Below, piece after piece: positions 5,611 to 11,603 of a stretch of DNA of 11,603 bases (within the stretch, counting starts at the first letter, position 1; every line of letters begins with the position of its first letter). Below the pieces are notes generated by a model, which saw only the letters and a list, made by a program, of their open reading frames with translations, was not told the origin of the DNA and made no database searches. Location of the stretch: positions 1 to 11,603 of the forward strand of contig CBFGSA010000088.1 of the NCBI GenBank assembly GCA_965651365.1, read 5' to 3'. The stretch is from DASSBG01 sp965651365. Its GTDB lineage: Bacteria; Pseudomonadota; Gammaproteobacteria; Xanthomonadales; Rhodanobacteraceae. A program made the translations under genes and the position numbers.

Positions 5611-6216
5611 ATGGCGAATGATGACGTCAACCGCGGCCGACGCCGTTTTCTTACTGCCAGTACCGCGGTTGTGGGCGGTGTCGGCGTAGTGGCGGCGGCT
5701 GTGCCGTTCGTCAAATCCTGGCAGCCCAGCGCCAGGGCGCGGTCGGCCGGTGCTCCGGTCAAGGCCGATATCAGCAAGATCGAGAAGGGCCAGATGGTGA
5801 CCTTCCCGTGGCGTGGTCTGCCGGTGTTCGTGGTCAATCGCAGTGACAAGCAACTGGCCACGCTGACTTCCAATGACGTGACCAGCCGCCTGCGCGACCC
5901 TGATTCCAGAGAAACCAGCCAGCAGCCCGAGTACGCGCAAAACCCGTACCGTTCGATCAAGAAGGAATGGCTGGTGATGATCGGCATCTGCACCCATCTG
6001 GGCTGTGTGCCCGATTTCGAGCCCAAGATCGGCCCCGAGCCGTTTGATCCGGACTGGAAGAGCGGCTTCTACTGCCCCTGCCACAAGTCGCGCTACGATA
6101 TTTCCGGGCGCGTGTTCCAGGGCGTGCCGGCACCATTGAACATGGTCATTCCGCCCTATCACTTCATCGATGACACCCACATCCAGATCGGCGTCGGGCC
6201 GAAGGGAGAGGCATGA
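5611..6216 (+). CDS. petA: Ubiquinol-cytochrome c reductase, Rieske iron-sulfur subunit
   Basis: This is the [2Fe-2S] subunit of the bc1 complex (complex III), which takes the first electron from ubiquinol at the Qo site and passes it to cytochrome c1. The 201 residues are normal for a proteobacterial Rieske protein. The N-terminus has a Tat signal-anchor, RRRFLT at 10-15, then a hydrophobic segment at 17-35 that stays as the membrane anchor. Cluster ligands are C127 and H129 in CTHLGC (127-132) and C155 and H158 in CPCH (155-158). C132 and C157 would form the stabilising disulfide. The PAPLNM proline loop follows at 173-178. The stop overlaps the petB start by 4 nt, so the two are translationally coupled. 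This is the first gene of the petABC operon. Confidence 0.98.
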   Translation: MANDDVNRGRRRFLTASTAVVGGVGVVAAAVPFVKSWQPSARARSAGAPVKADISKIEKGQMVTFPWRGLPVFVVNRSDKQLATLTSNDVTSRLRDPDSRETSQQPEYAQNPYRSIKKEWLVMIGICTHLGCVPDFEPKIGPEPFDPDWKSGFYCPCHKSRYDISGRVFQGVPAPLNMVIPPYHFIDDTHIQIGVGPKGEA

Positions 6217-7496
6217 TGGCCAGGGTATTTTCCGCGATCGGCGGCTGGGTCAACGAGCGTGCACCAGGGCTTGCGCCGATGTACCGCAAGCACATGACCG
6301 AGTACTACGCGCCCAAGAACTTCAATTTCATGTACTACATGGGCTCGCTGGCGCTGGTGGTTCTGGTCAACCAGATCCTCACCGGCATCTTCCTGACCAT
6401 GAACTACAACCCGAGCGCGGCCGGTGCCTTCGCCTCGGTCGAGTACATCATGCGCGACGTGGAGTGGGGCTGGCTGATCCGCTACATGCACACCACCGGC
6501 GCGTCGATGTTCTTCGTGGTGATCTACCTGCACATGTTCCGCGGCTTCATGTACGGCTCGTACAAGAAGCCGCGCGAGCTGGTGTGGTTGCTGGGCATGC
6601 TGCTGTTCCTGGTGCTGATGGCCGAGGCCTTCATGGGCTACGTGCTGCCGTGGGGCAACATGTCGTTCTGGGGTGCCAAGGTGATCATTTCGCTGTTCGG
6701 TGCCATCCCCTGGGTCGGCGACACCCTGGTGACCTGGATCATGGGCAACTTCCACCCGGGTGACGCCACGCTCAACCGCTTCTTCGCGCTGCACGTGATT
6801 GCGCTGCCGCTGGTGCTGTTGCTGCTGGTGGTGCTGCATCTGGGCGCCCTGCACGAAGTCGGCTCCAACAACCCGGATGGTGTCGAGATCAAGAAGAAGA
6901 AAGGTGCCGACGGCAAGCCGCTGGACGGTATCCCGTTCCACCCCTACTACACGGTCAAGGATCTGTTCGGGGTTGGCTTCTTCCTGATCATCTGCGCCTT
7001 CATCATCTTCTACGCGCCGAGCATGGGCGGCTGGTTCCTGGAGCACGACAACTACATTCCGGCCAACAACCTGGTGACGCCCGAGCACATCAAGCCGGTG
7101 TGGTACTTCACTCCGTTCTACGCAATTTTGCGTGCCATTCCGGACAAGCTGCTGGGCGTGCTGATGCTGTTTGCCAGCGTGGTGCTGCTGTTCTTCATGC
7201 CGTGGATCGACCGGGGCAAGACCAAGTCGATACGCTATCGCGGCGTGGGCTACAAAATTGCTCTGGTGCTGCTGGTGATCGCGTTCTTCGCACTGGGCGC
7301 CATGGGTGCCGGCGTGACTGCCGAGAAGATTCCCGAGTGGTTCGGCGCCGGCGTCGATGTCACCACCTGGGAAAATGCCTGGGGTCGCTTCTGGACCGTG
7401 ATCTACTTCGGCTTCTTCGCATTTGTCTGGGCATACACATTCTTTGGCTGGGAGAAGACCAAGCCGGTTCCGGAGCGGGTGACCACGCATGATTAA
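6213..7496 (+). CDS. petB: Ubiquinol-cytochrome c reductase, cytochrome b subunit
   Basis: This is the membrane core of the bc1 complex, carrying hemes bL and bH and the Qo and Qi quinone sites. The 427 residues include eight expected transmembrane helices. Heme ligands are H93 and H107 in helix B (YMHTTGA, YLHMFRG) and H194 and H209 in helix D (ALHVIAL, VLHLGALHEVG). The second pair has 14 intervening residues, versus 13 in alphaproteobacterial and mitochondrial proteins; as far as I recall that is usual for beta/gamma types. The Qo motif is PVWY (295-298), the beta/gamma form of PEWY. NNPDG at 219-223 and LRAIPDKLLGV at 306-316 are typical. It is a single full-length chain, not split as in b6f. 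GGAG at 6205-6208 serves ATG 6213; a second ATG follows directly. It overlaps petA by 4 nt and petC by 8 nt. Confidence 0.98.
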   Translation: MMARVFSAIGGWVNERAPGLAPMYRKHMTEYYAPKNFNFMYYMGSLALVVLVNQILTGIFLTMNYNPSAAGAFASVEYIMRDVEWGWLIRYMHTTGASMFFVVIYLHMFRGFMYGSYKKPRELVWLLGMLLFLVLMAEAFMGYVLPWGNMSFWGAKVIISLFGAIPWVGDTLVTWIMGNFHPGDATLNRFFALHVIALPLVLLLLVVLHLGALHEVGSNNPDGVEIKKKKGADGKPLDGIPFHPYYTVKDLFGVGFFLIICAFIIFYAPSMGGWFLEHDNYIPANNLVTPEHIKPVWYFTPFYAILRAIPDKLLGVLMLFASVVLLFFMPWIDRGKTKSIRYRGVGYKIALVLLVIAFFALGAMGAGVTAEKIPEWFGAGVDVTTWENAWGRFWTVIYFGFFAFVWAYTFFGWEKTKPVPERVTTHD

Positions 7497-8211
7497 GCAA
7501 TTGATGAAGATCGCGGCTCTGGCGGGTGTGGCACTGCTTGTGGCGCTGCCGGCCATGGCCTCGGAAGGCGGCAATCTGAAGGCCGCGCACACCAACATGC
7601 GCGACATTGCCAGCCTGCAGCGTGGCGCCAAGCTGTTCATGAACTACTGCTCGGGCTGTCATTCCCTTGAGTATCTGCGCTACTCGCGCATGGCCGCCGA
7701 TCTGCACCTGAGCGAGGATGAGGTGATGAAAAACCTCAACTTCACCGGTGCCAAGTTCCAGGAGCCGATCGTGTCGGCGATGCCGGCTGCCGATGCCGCA
7801 GACTGGTTCGGCAAGGCACCGCCCGATTTGTCGCTGGAAGTGCGCGCAAAGGGCGCCGACTGGGTCTACAGCTACCTGCACGGCTTCTATCTGGATCCGT
7901 CGCGGCCGGTCGGCTGGAACAACACCGTGTTCCCGAATGCCTCCATGCCCAACGTGCTGGTGTCGCTGCAGGGCGTGCAGAAGATGGAAGGCGAGGAAGG
8001 CCACGGCGAGCTCAAGCTGGTCAGTCCGGGCAGCATGACCCCGACCCAGTTCGACAACGCCGTGCGTGACCTGACCGGATTTCTGCAATATGCTGCCGAG
8101 CCGGCAGCGATGACGCGTACCAGAATGGGCGTGTGGGTGATTCTCTATCTGGGACTGTTCACCCTGCTGGCCTACTTCCTCAAGAAGGAATTCTGGAAGG
8201 ACGTACACTGA
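7489..8211 (+). CDS. petC: Ubiquinol-cytochrome c reductase, cytochrome c1 subunit
   Basis: This is the periplasmic c-type cytochrome of the bc1 complex, which receives electrons from the Rieske protein and reduces soluble cytochrome c. Residues 1-24 form a Sec signal peptide cleaved near AMA-SEGG. The single heme site is CSGCH at 54-58. The probable axial methionine is M153 in NASMPNVL, and the conserved KAPPDLS lies at 109-115. A C-terminal helix (about 213-231) anchors the protein in the membrane, followed by KKEFWKDVH. At 240 residues it is of usual proteobacterial length. The start overlaps the end of petB by 8 nt, and a GC-rich hairpin follows 6 nt after the stop, so petC is probably the last bc1 gene although some transcripts may continue into sspA. 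Confidence 0.97.
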   Translation: MIKQLMKIAALAGVALLVALPAMASEGGNLKAAHTNMRDIASLQRGAKLFMNYCSGCHSLEYLRYSRMAADLHLSEDEVMKNLNFTGAKFQEPIVSAMPAADAADWFGKAPPDLSLEVRAKGADWVYSYLHGFYLDPSRPVGWNNTVFPNASMPNVLVSLQGVQKMEGEEGHGELKLVSPGSMTPTQFDNAVRDLTGFLQYAAEPAAMTRTRMGVWVILYLGLFTLLAYFLKKEFWKDVH

Positions 8212-8217
8212 TGCCCC

Positions 8218-8237
8218 GGCGCGGCAAGAGCCGCGCC
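8218..8237 (+). terminator. GC hairpin after petC
   Basis: GGCGCGGC and GCCGCGCC form a perfect 8-bp stem with a 4-nt AAGA loop, 6 nt after the petC stop. No U-run follows, so it may be a weak terminator or a 3' stabiliser that lets petABC and sspAB accumulate to different levels. Confidence 0.5.
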
Positions 8238-8268
8238 ACATGACATCCTGACGCAGGGGTTGGCCCAC

Positions 8269-8892
8269 ATGGTACAAAACACGCGACTTCGCACGATCCT
8301 GACGCTTTATACCGCCGAAAACAGCGTGCAATGCCATCGCGTGCGCATGGTGCTGGCGGCCAAGGGCGTCAGCTACGACCGGTTGGTGGTGGAAGGTGGC
8401 AAGCCGCCGCGCGAAATGGTCGAGCTGAACCCCTACGGCAGTCTGCCGACCATGGTGGATCGCGATCTGGTGCTGTACGACCCCGGCGTGATCTGCGAAT
8501 ACATCGATGAGCGCTACCCGCATCCGCCACTGATGCCGGTCGATCCGCTCTCGCGCGCCCGCCTGCGCCTGGCCGTGGTTCGCATTGAGCAGGAATGGCT
8601 GCCGCTGATCGAAACCATCGAGGCGGGTGGCCGCAGTGCCGATCCGGCACGACGTTATCTGGGCGAGGCCCTGCTGGCGGCCGTGCCGCTGTTCAAGGCC
8701 GCCACCTTCTTTCTGGGCAACGAAGTCAGCCTGGCCGATTGCATGGTTGCGCCGATTGTCTGGCGGTTGCCGTCACTGGGTGTCAATCTGCCGCGCAAGG
8801 CCAAGCCGATCACCGATTACGGCGAGCGCATTTTCCGCAGCGACGGCTTTGCCCGCAGTTTGACCGCCGAGGAGCGGACGCTGCGCGAATGA
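8269..8892 (+). CDS. sspA: Stringent starvation protein A (RNA polymerase-associated, GST fold)
   Basis: SspA binds RNA polymerase and affects stationary-phase, acid-stress and virulence gene expression in several gammaproteobacteria. The 207 residues form an N-terminal thioredoxin-like domain (about 9-88) and a C-terminal helical GST domain. The surface motif PHPPLMPV carries P84-H85-P86, matching the functional PHP residues of E. coli SspA in sequence and position. LNPYGSLPTMVDRDL at 53-67 and the SLADCMVAPIVWRLPSLG segment are also family hallmarks. The ATG at 8269 has AGGGG 9 nt upstream; the in-frame TTG at 8260 abuts that motif and is unlikely. No glutathione-transferase active-site serine or tyrosine is evident, consistent with a non-enzymatic role. 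It lies 57 nt after petC and just upstream of sspB, as in related genomes. Confidence 0.95.
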   Translation: MVQNTRLRTILTLYTAENSVQCHRVRMVLAAKGVSYDRLVVEGGKPPREMVELNPYGSLPTMVDRDLVLYDPGVICEYIDERYPHPPLMPVDPLSRARLRLAVVRIEQEWLPLIETIEAGGRSADPARRYLGEALLAAVPLFKAATFFLGNEVSLADCMVAPIVWRLPSLGVNLPRKAKPITDYGERIFRSDGFARSLTAEERTLRE

Positions 8893-8906
8893 GCAATGAG
8901 GTCAGC

Positions 8907-9365
8907 ATGAGCTCGTCGCGCCCGTACATGCTGCGGGCGATCTATCAGTGGATTGTCGACAATGATTGCACGCCCTACCTGCTGGTCGATGCCAGCCACG
9001 AGGGTGTGCAGGTCCCGCCCCAGGCCGTCAAGGACGGCAAGGTGGTGCTCAACATGGCGCCACAGGCCATCGCCAGCCTGGACATGGGCAATCAGGACAT
9101 CGTGTTCCTGACCCGCTTTTCCGGCGTCAGCATGCAGGTTCGGGTGCCGGTCGAGGCGGCCAGGGCGTTGTACGCGCAGGAAACCGGGCAGGGCATGATG
9201 TTTCAGGATGAGGCGGTCATTCCCGGCGGCCAGGCGCCGAAGAGCGCATCCAAACCGGCATCGGAGCCGGAAGGCCCGGTGAAGCCGGTCGAGTCGGGGC
9301 AAGCCGATGACAATCAAGCGGCGAAACCCAAAAAGGGCGCGCCGCACCTGCGCGTGATCAAGTAG
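8907..9365 (+). CDS. sspB: ClpXP protease specificity-enhancing factor SspB
   Basis: SspB is an adaptor that delivers ssrA-tagged proteins from stalled ribosomes to ClpXP. The 152 residues comprise a folded substrate-binding domain (about 4-103: RPYMLRAIYQWIVDN, TPYLLVD, VVLNMAPQA, FSGVSMQVRVPV), a flexible charged linker (about 108-144) and the C-terminal ClpX-binding tail PHLRVIK, close to the LRVVK end of E. coli SspB. I chose the ATG at 8907 because GAGG lies 5 nt upstream and the family usually starts just before the RPYLLRA motif. An upstream ATG at 8889 overlaps the sspA stop by 3 bases and would add six residues, so either start implies tight coupling with sspA. The 3' end overlaps the convergent DUF3301 gene by 8 nt. 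Confidence 0.96.
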   Translation: MSSSRPYMLRAIYQWIVDNDCTPYLLVDASHEGVQVPPQAVKDGKVVLNMAPQAIASLDMGNQDIVFLTRFSGVSMQVRVPVEAARALYAQETGQGMMFQDEAVIPGGQAPKSASKPASEPEGPVKPVESGQADDNQAAKPKKGAPHLRVIK

Positions 9366-9660
9366 GCGGCAGCGACCAACTGGTCAGTCGATCGCCTACC
9401 ATGCGCAGGCTGCCGGGCAGGCGATCCTGGCCCGAACTGCTGACATTGAAGCCATAGTCACGCTGCACCTGCCAGCCGCTGCCGGGCTCGTGTCGTACGC
9501 GGATCCGCTGCAGCGATACGGTCTGGTCAAGCAGTTGCAGGCGGGCTTGCTTGCACAGGTACGCGGCGTGCCGACGGGCCTGCTCGCGGGCACCGAGTGC
9601 GCTGTGCCAGATGGCGACCACAACAAGCACCAGCAGAATCGGGGCCAGTGCTTCAATCAT
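9358..9660 (-). CDS. Small membrane-anchored DUF3301-type protein
   Basis: The product has 100 residues and unknown function. Residues 5-22 form one hydrophobic segment (LAPILLVLVVVAIWHSAL), then a basic Arg/Ala stretch (GAREQARRHAAYLCKQ) and a C-terminal part with LLDQTVSLQRIRVRHEP and a RDYGFNVSSSG strand. This layout (one N-terminal helix, basic segment, LLDxTVxLxRIR, then a YxFxxSxxG strand) matches what I recall of DUF3301 proteins in gammaproteobacteria. The N-terminus probably lies in the inner membrane with the rest in the cytoplasm. It is the only minus-strand gene in this half of the window, ends inside the 3' end of sspB and starts 70 nt from the divergent FHA gene. No good ribosome site is visible, but the frame is well conserved in character. 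Confidence 0.75.
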   Translation of the reverse strand: MIEALAPILLVLVVVAIWHSALGAREQARRHAAYLCKQARLQLLDQTVSLQRIRVRHEPGSGWQVQRDYGFNVSSSGQDRLPGSLRMVGDRLTSWSLPPT

Positions 9661-9719
9661 GACACAATGGATGGCGCGCGTGACCGTGCGTGATTATGAT
9701 GGGGCGGGCGTGCATGGAC

Positions 9720-9724
9720 AGGGG
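9720..9724 (+). promoter_or_regulatory. Ribosome binding site choosing the FHA gene start
   Basis: AGGGG lies 6 nt before ATG 9731. This favours 9731 over the in-frame ATG at 9671, which would add 20 residues ahead of the first FHA strand. A TATGAT at 9695-9700 could be a -10 element but has no good -35. Confidence 0.6.
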
Positions 9725-9730
9725 TTCGGA

Positions 9731-10546
9731 ATGTTTCTGAAATTTCACAATGTGGATCATCCCGATGTTGATCTGCATGAAGGTCAAATTGTGCTGGGCA
9801 GCAGCCCGGAGTGTCATGTGATGCTCGATGGCGAGGGTGTTGAGCCGCACCATTGTCGCATCGATGTACGCGAGGGCAAGGTGTTGCTCCGGCCTGTCTC
9901 CGCCGATGCCGCCTGCGTGCTCAATGGCCGTCGCGTCGATGGCGAGGCCATCTTGTCTGCCGGTGACCTGTTGTTGCTGGGACGGCTTGGCTGCCAGGTC
10001 GTTGGCAGACGATCCGGCCATCAGGATACCGGTCGCTCGCGGATCCAGGCAGCGCCTCCGGTCGCGCCGATTGGAAAGACCAGGGATCATTCCCGCGTCG
10101 AGCACGCCACCCATGTGCGCGGGACATTGCCGCGTCTGGTCCTGCGCGGTCTGTCCGGGCCCGTCCTGGGACGCAGTTTTCCACTGCGTGACGGGCTGAT
10201 GTTGGGGCGCAGCCGCGAGTGCGACATTTTCATCGAGAGCCAGGAGATCTCGCGCCAGCATGCTCGCATGCGGGTACGTCCGGATTCGATCGTGGTTGAA
10301 GACCTCAACTCGACCAACGGCACCTTCATCAACGATCAGCGCATCACCACCGAGGCGATGCAGCCGGGTGACGAGCTGCGCCTGGATACGATCCGTTTCG
10401 TGCTGGTGGCGCCCGGCAGCTCGGCCAGTCCTGCGCCTGACAGCGACAAGCATGCCGCCAAAAGCAGGCTGCGACCCTGGCGGAGCCTGGCATGGCTGGT
10501 GCTGTTGCTGGCCCTGATCGTGCTGGTTTGGCGCCTCTGGCTGTGA
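9731..10546 (+). CDS. Tail-anchored protein with two FHA domains
   Basis: FHA domains bind phosphothreonine peptides in kinase signalling and type VI secretion, among other settings; the partner here is unknown. The 271 residues hold a degenerate N-terminal FHA-like domain (about 1-92: IVLGSSPECHVML, EPHHCRI, VLNGRRVDG), in which the usual GR is GS and the SxxH motif is replaced by PHHC. A linker (93-132) leads to a canonical second FHA domain (about 134-227) with GLMLGRSRECDI, EISRQHARM and LNSTNGTFINDQRI. A single hydrophobic helix (about 253-270) closes the protein with almost nothing after it, so it is a tail-anchored protein with both FHA domains in the cytoplasm. No kinase, phosphatase or secretion gene is nearby to suggest a pathway. 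The assignment of the second domain is secure, the first is inferred from spacing and residual motifs. Confidence 0.88.
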   Translation: MFLKFHNVDHPDVDLHEGQIVLGSSPECHVMLDGEGVEPHHCRIDVREGKVLLRPVSADAACVLNGRRVDGEAILSAGDLLLLGRLGCQVVGRRSGHQDTGRSRIQAAPPVAPIGKTRDHSRVEHATHVRGTLPRLVLRGLSGPVLGRSFPLRDGLMLGRSRECDIFIESQEISRQHARMRVRPDSIVVEDLNSTNGTFINDQRITTEAMQPGDELRLDTIRFVLVAPGSSASPAPDSDKHAAKSRLRPWRSLAWLVLLLALIVLVWRLWL

Positions 10547-10571
10547 TGTCGGGGCCATCGCGACCCTTGTT

Positions 10572-10606
10572 GCGCCAGAAATGTTGTCGCTGCAAGCGCC
10601 TGGCGC
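10572..10606 (+). terminator. Hairpin after the FHA gene
   Basis: GCGCCAG (10572-10578) pairs perfectly with CTGGCGC (10600-10606), and CGCT/AGCG (10588-10591 and 10595-10598) can extend the structure inside the loop. It starts 26 nt after the FHA stop codon. There is only a short T-run downstream, so termination is plausible but not certain. Confidence 0.4.
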
Positions 10607-10649
10607 ATTGACGCATTACACTGTGCAAGCTCCAGTGCCCGACATGCTG

Positions 10650-10661
10650 AATACCGGTATT
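10650..10661. promoter_or_regulatory. Perfect 12-bp palindrome just before the oxygenase gene
   Basis: AATACCGGTATT is a perfect palindrome ending 5 nt before the ATG at 10667, in the position where a ribosome site would be. It could be an operator half or a translational control element, or simply chance. The rest of the 120-nt gap 10547-10666 holds the hairpin described above and no clear promoter. Confidence 0.3.
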
Positions 10662-10666
10662 TTGCA

Positions 10667-11602
10667 ATGAACCACGTCCCCACTCTCGACATCCGCCGTT
10701 TCGATTCCGACCGCGATGCCTTCGTTGCCGAACTCGGTGCGGCCTACCGCCAGTTCGGCTTCTGCGGCATCAGCCATCACGGCATCAGCGCGGAGCTGAT
10801 CGACGCCGCCTACGCCGACTTCAAGCGCTTCTTCGCGCTGCCGGCCGACGTCAAGATGAAGTACCACATGCCGGGCACCGGGGGCGCACGCGGCTACACG
10901 CCGTTCAAGGTGGAAACGGCCAAGGACAGCGAGTACCCCGATCTCAAGGAGTTCTGGCATATCGGTCGCGAGTTGCCGCCCGACTCGTCGTACCGCGAGC
11001 AGATGGCGCCCAATGTCTGGCCCGATGAAGTGCCCGGCTTCAAGGAGAATGGCCTGGCGCTGTACAACGCGCTGGACCGTCTTGGTTCGCGGGTTCTTGA
11101 GGCGCTGGCCCTGCACATCAAGCTGCCGCAGGATTTCTTCGCCGACAAGACCCATCACGGCAATTCAATTCTGCGCCCGATCCACTACCCGCCAATCGAA
11201 CAGGGCGATGTGCCCAACGTGCGCGCCGGTGCCCACGAGGACATCAACTTCATCACCTTGCTGGTCGGCGCCAGCCAGGCCGGCCTGGAAGTGCTGACCC
11301 GCGACGGCGAATGGCTGCCGGTCACCACCCACGGCGATGCCATCGTGGTCAACATCGGCGACATGCTGCAGCGTCTGAGCAATCACGTGTATCCGTCCAC
11401 CACCCACCGCGTGGTCAACCCGCCAGGCACCGATGCCAGCAAGGCGCGTTATTCGGTACCGTACTTCCTGCATCCCAACCCGGACGTGGTGCTCGATCCG
11501 CTGCCCGAATGCATCAGCGACGACAACCCCAGCCGCTACGACACCTCGATCACTGCCCACGAATACCTGCAGCAGCGCCTGCGCGAAATCCGCCTGATCT
11601 GA
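10667..11602 (+). CDS. Iron/2-oxoglutarate-dependent oxygenase, isopenicillin N synthase-like family
   Basis: This is a non-heme Fe(II) oxygenase of 311 residues, complete within the window. Residues 5-110 form the N-terminal DIOX_N-type region (GFCGISHHGIS at 31-41, FFALPADVKMKY at 55-66, GARGYTPFKVE at 73-83). The jelly-roll catalytic domain has the iron triad H190 and D192 (AHEDINF) and H247 (STTHRVV), and R261-x-S263 (RYSVPYF) that binds the 2-oxoglutarate carboxylate. GLEVLTRDGEWLPV at 206-219 and INIGDMLQRLSN near 228-239 are typical of the family. The substrate cannot be told from sequence; relatives include isopenicillin N synthase, plant ACC oxidase and bacterial ethylene-forming enzyme. 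There is no biosynthetic cluster in view, and no strong Shine-Dalgarno before the ATG. Family call is very sure. Confidence 0.93.
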   Translation: MNHVPTLDIRRFDSDRDAFVAELGAAYRQFGFCGISHHGISAELIDAAYADFKRFFALPADVKMKYHMPGTGGARGYTPFKVETAKDSEYPDLKEFWHIGRELPPDSSYREQMAPNVWPDEVPGFKENGLALYNALDRLGSRVLEALALHIKLPQDFFADKTHHGNSILRPIHYPPIEQGDVPNVRAGAHEDINFITLLVGASQAGLEVLTRDGEWLPVTTHGDAIVVNIGDMLQRLSNHVYPSTTHRVVNPPGTDASKARYSVPYFLHPNPDVVLDPLPECISDDNPSRYDTSITAHEYLQQRLREIRLI

Positions 11603-11603
11603 C

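Noticed and set aside
6213..7496. Cytochrome b has PVWY instead of PEWY and 14 rather than 13 residues between helix D histidines
   Set aside because: Both are, as far as I recall, usual for beta- and gammaproteobacterial bc1 complexes, so they identify the lineage rather than mark a novelty.
6159..7640. Long 493-codon minus-strand open frame opposite petB
   Set aside because: It is His/Gln/Val-rich antisense translation of a textbook cytochrome b gene; long antisense frames are normal at this GC content.
9362..9399. GTAGGCG / CGCCTAC inverted repeat at the sspB and DUF3301 3' overlap
   Set aside because: A 7-bp stem with a 24-nt loop inside coding sequence of the convergent gene and no U-tract is too weak to call a terminator.
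1..11603. A new defence, secretion or biosynthetic system in this window
   Set aside because: Every gene falls in a known housekeeping or envelope family, and the FHA protein and the oxygenase have no co-oriented partner genes suggesting a system. Only the intergenic repeats remain unexplained.

Overview
The window looks like core chromosome from a high-GC gammaproteobacterium of the Xanthomonadales (Lysobacteraceae or Rhodanobacteraceae type). This rests on gene content and order (miaB-ybeZ-ybeY; a membrane-anchored HtrA protease beside petABC-sspA-sspB), on the proteobacterial bc1 complex with a PVWY-type cytochrome b, and on G-rich heptamer tracts between genes, which I associate from memory with this order. 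No mobile element gene, phage gene, tRNA, rRNA or CRISPR array was seen.

Layout. Positions 1-2864 are a minus-strand cluster: miaB (tRNA ms2i6A methylthiotransferase), ybeZ (PhoH-like ATPase) and the 5' end of ybeY (rRNA maturation endonuclease, running off the left edge). Both junctions carry paired heptamer tracts in inverted orientation. At ybeZ-ybeY the tracts lie inside the two reading frames. Next is a roughly 180-bp imperfect palindrome (2899-3078), then a plus-strand family 1 lytic transglycosylase (3141-4082). A convergent 3' region (4083-4318) holds a strong hairpin and a third heptamer pair. The minus-strand DegS/AlgW-like periplasmic protease follows (4319-5494).

From 5495 most genes are on the plus strand. 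A good sigma70-like promoter leads into petA, petB and petC, which overlap and encode the Rieske protein, cytochrome b and cytochrome c1 of the bc1 complex. Then come sspA (RNA polymerase-associated GST-fold regulator) and sspB (ClpXP adaptor), a short minus-strand DUF3301-type membrane protein convergent with sspB, a tail-anchored protein with two FHA domains, and a complete non-heme iron/2-oxoglutarate-type oxygenase that ends one base before the window edge.

The protein-coding content is ordinary housekeeping and envelope-stress biology. The unexplained part is between the genes: three paired heptamer loci, always G-rich on the left and C-rich on the right of the plus strand, with a different heptamer at each site, plus two other long inverted repeats. 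One heptamer pair appears to have extended the C-terminus of YbeZ and the N-terminus of YbeY, placing the ybeY start in the loop of a potential 28-bp stem. I did not find a convincing new multi-gene system.
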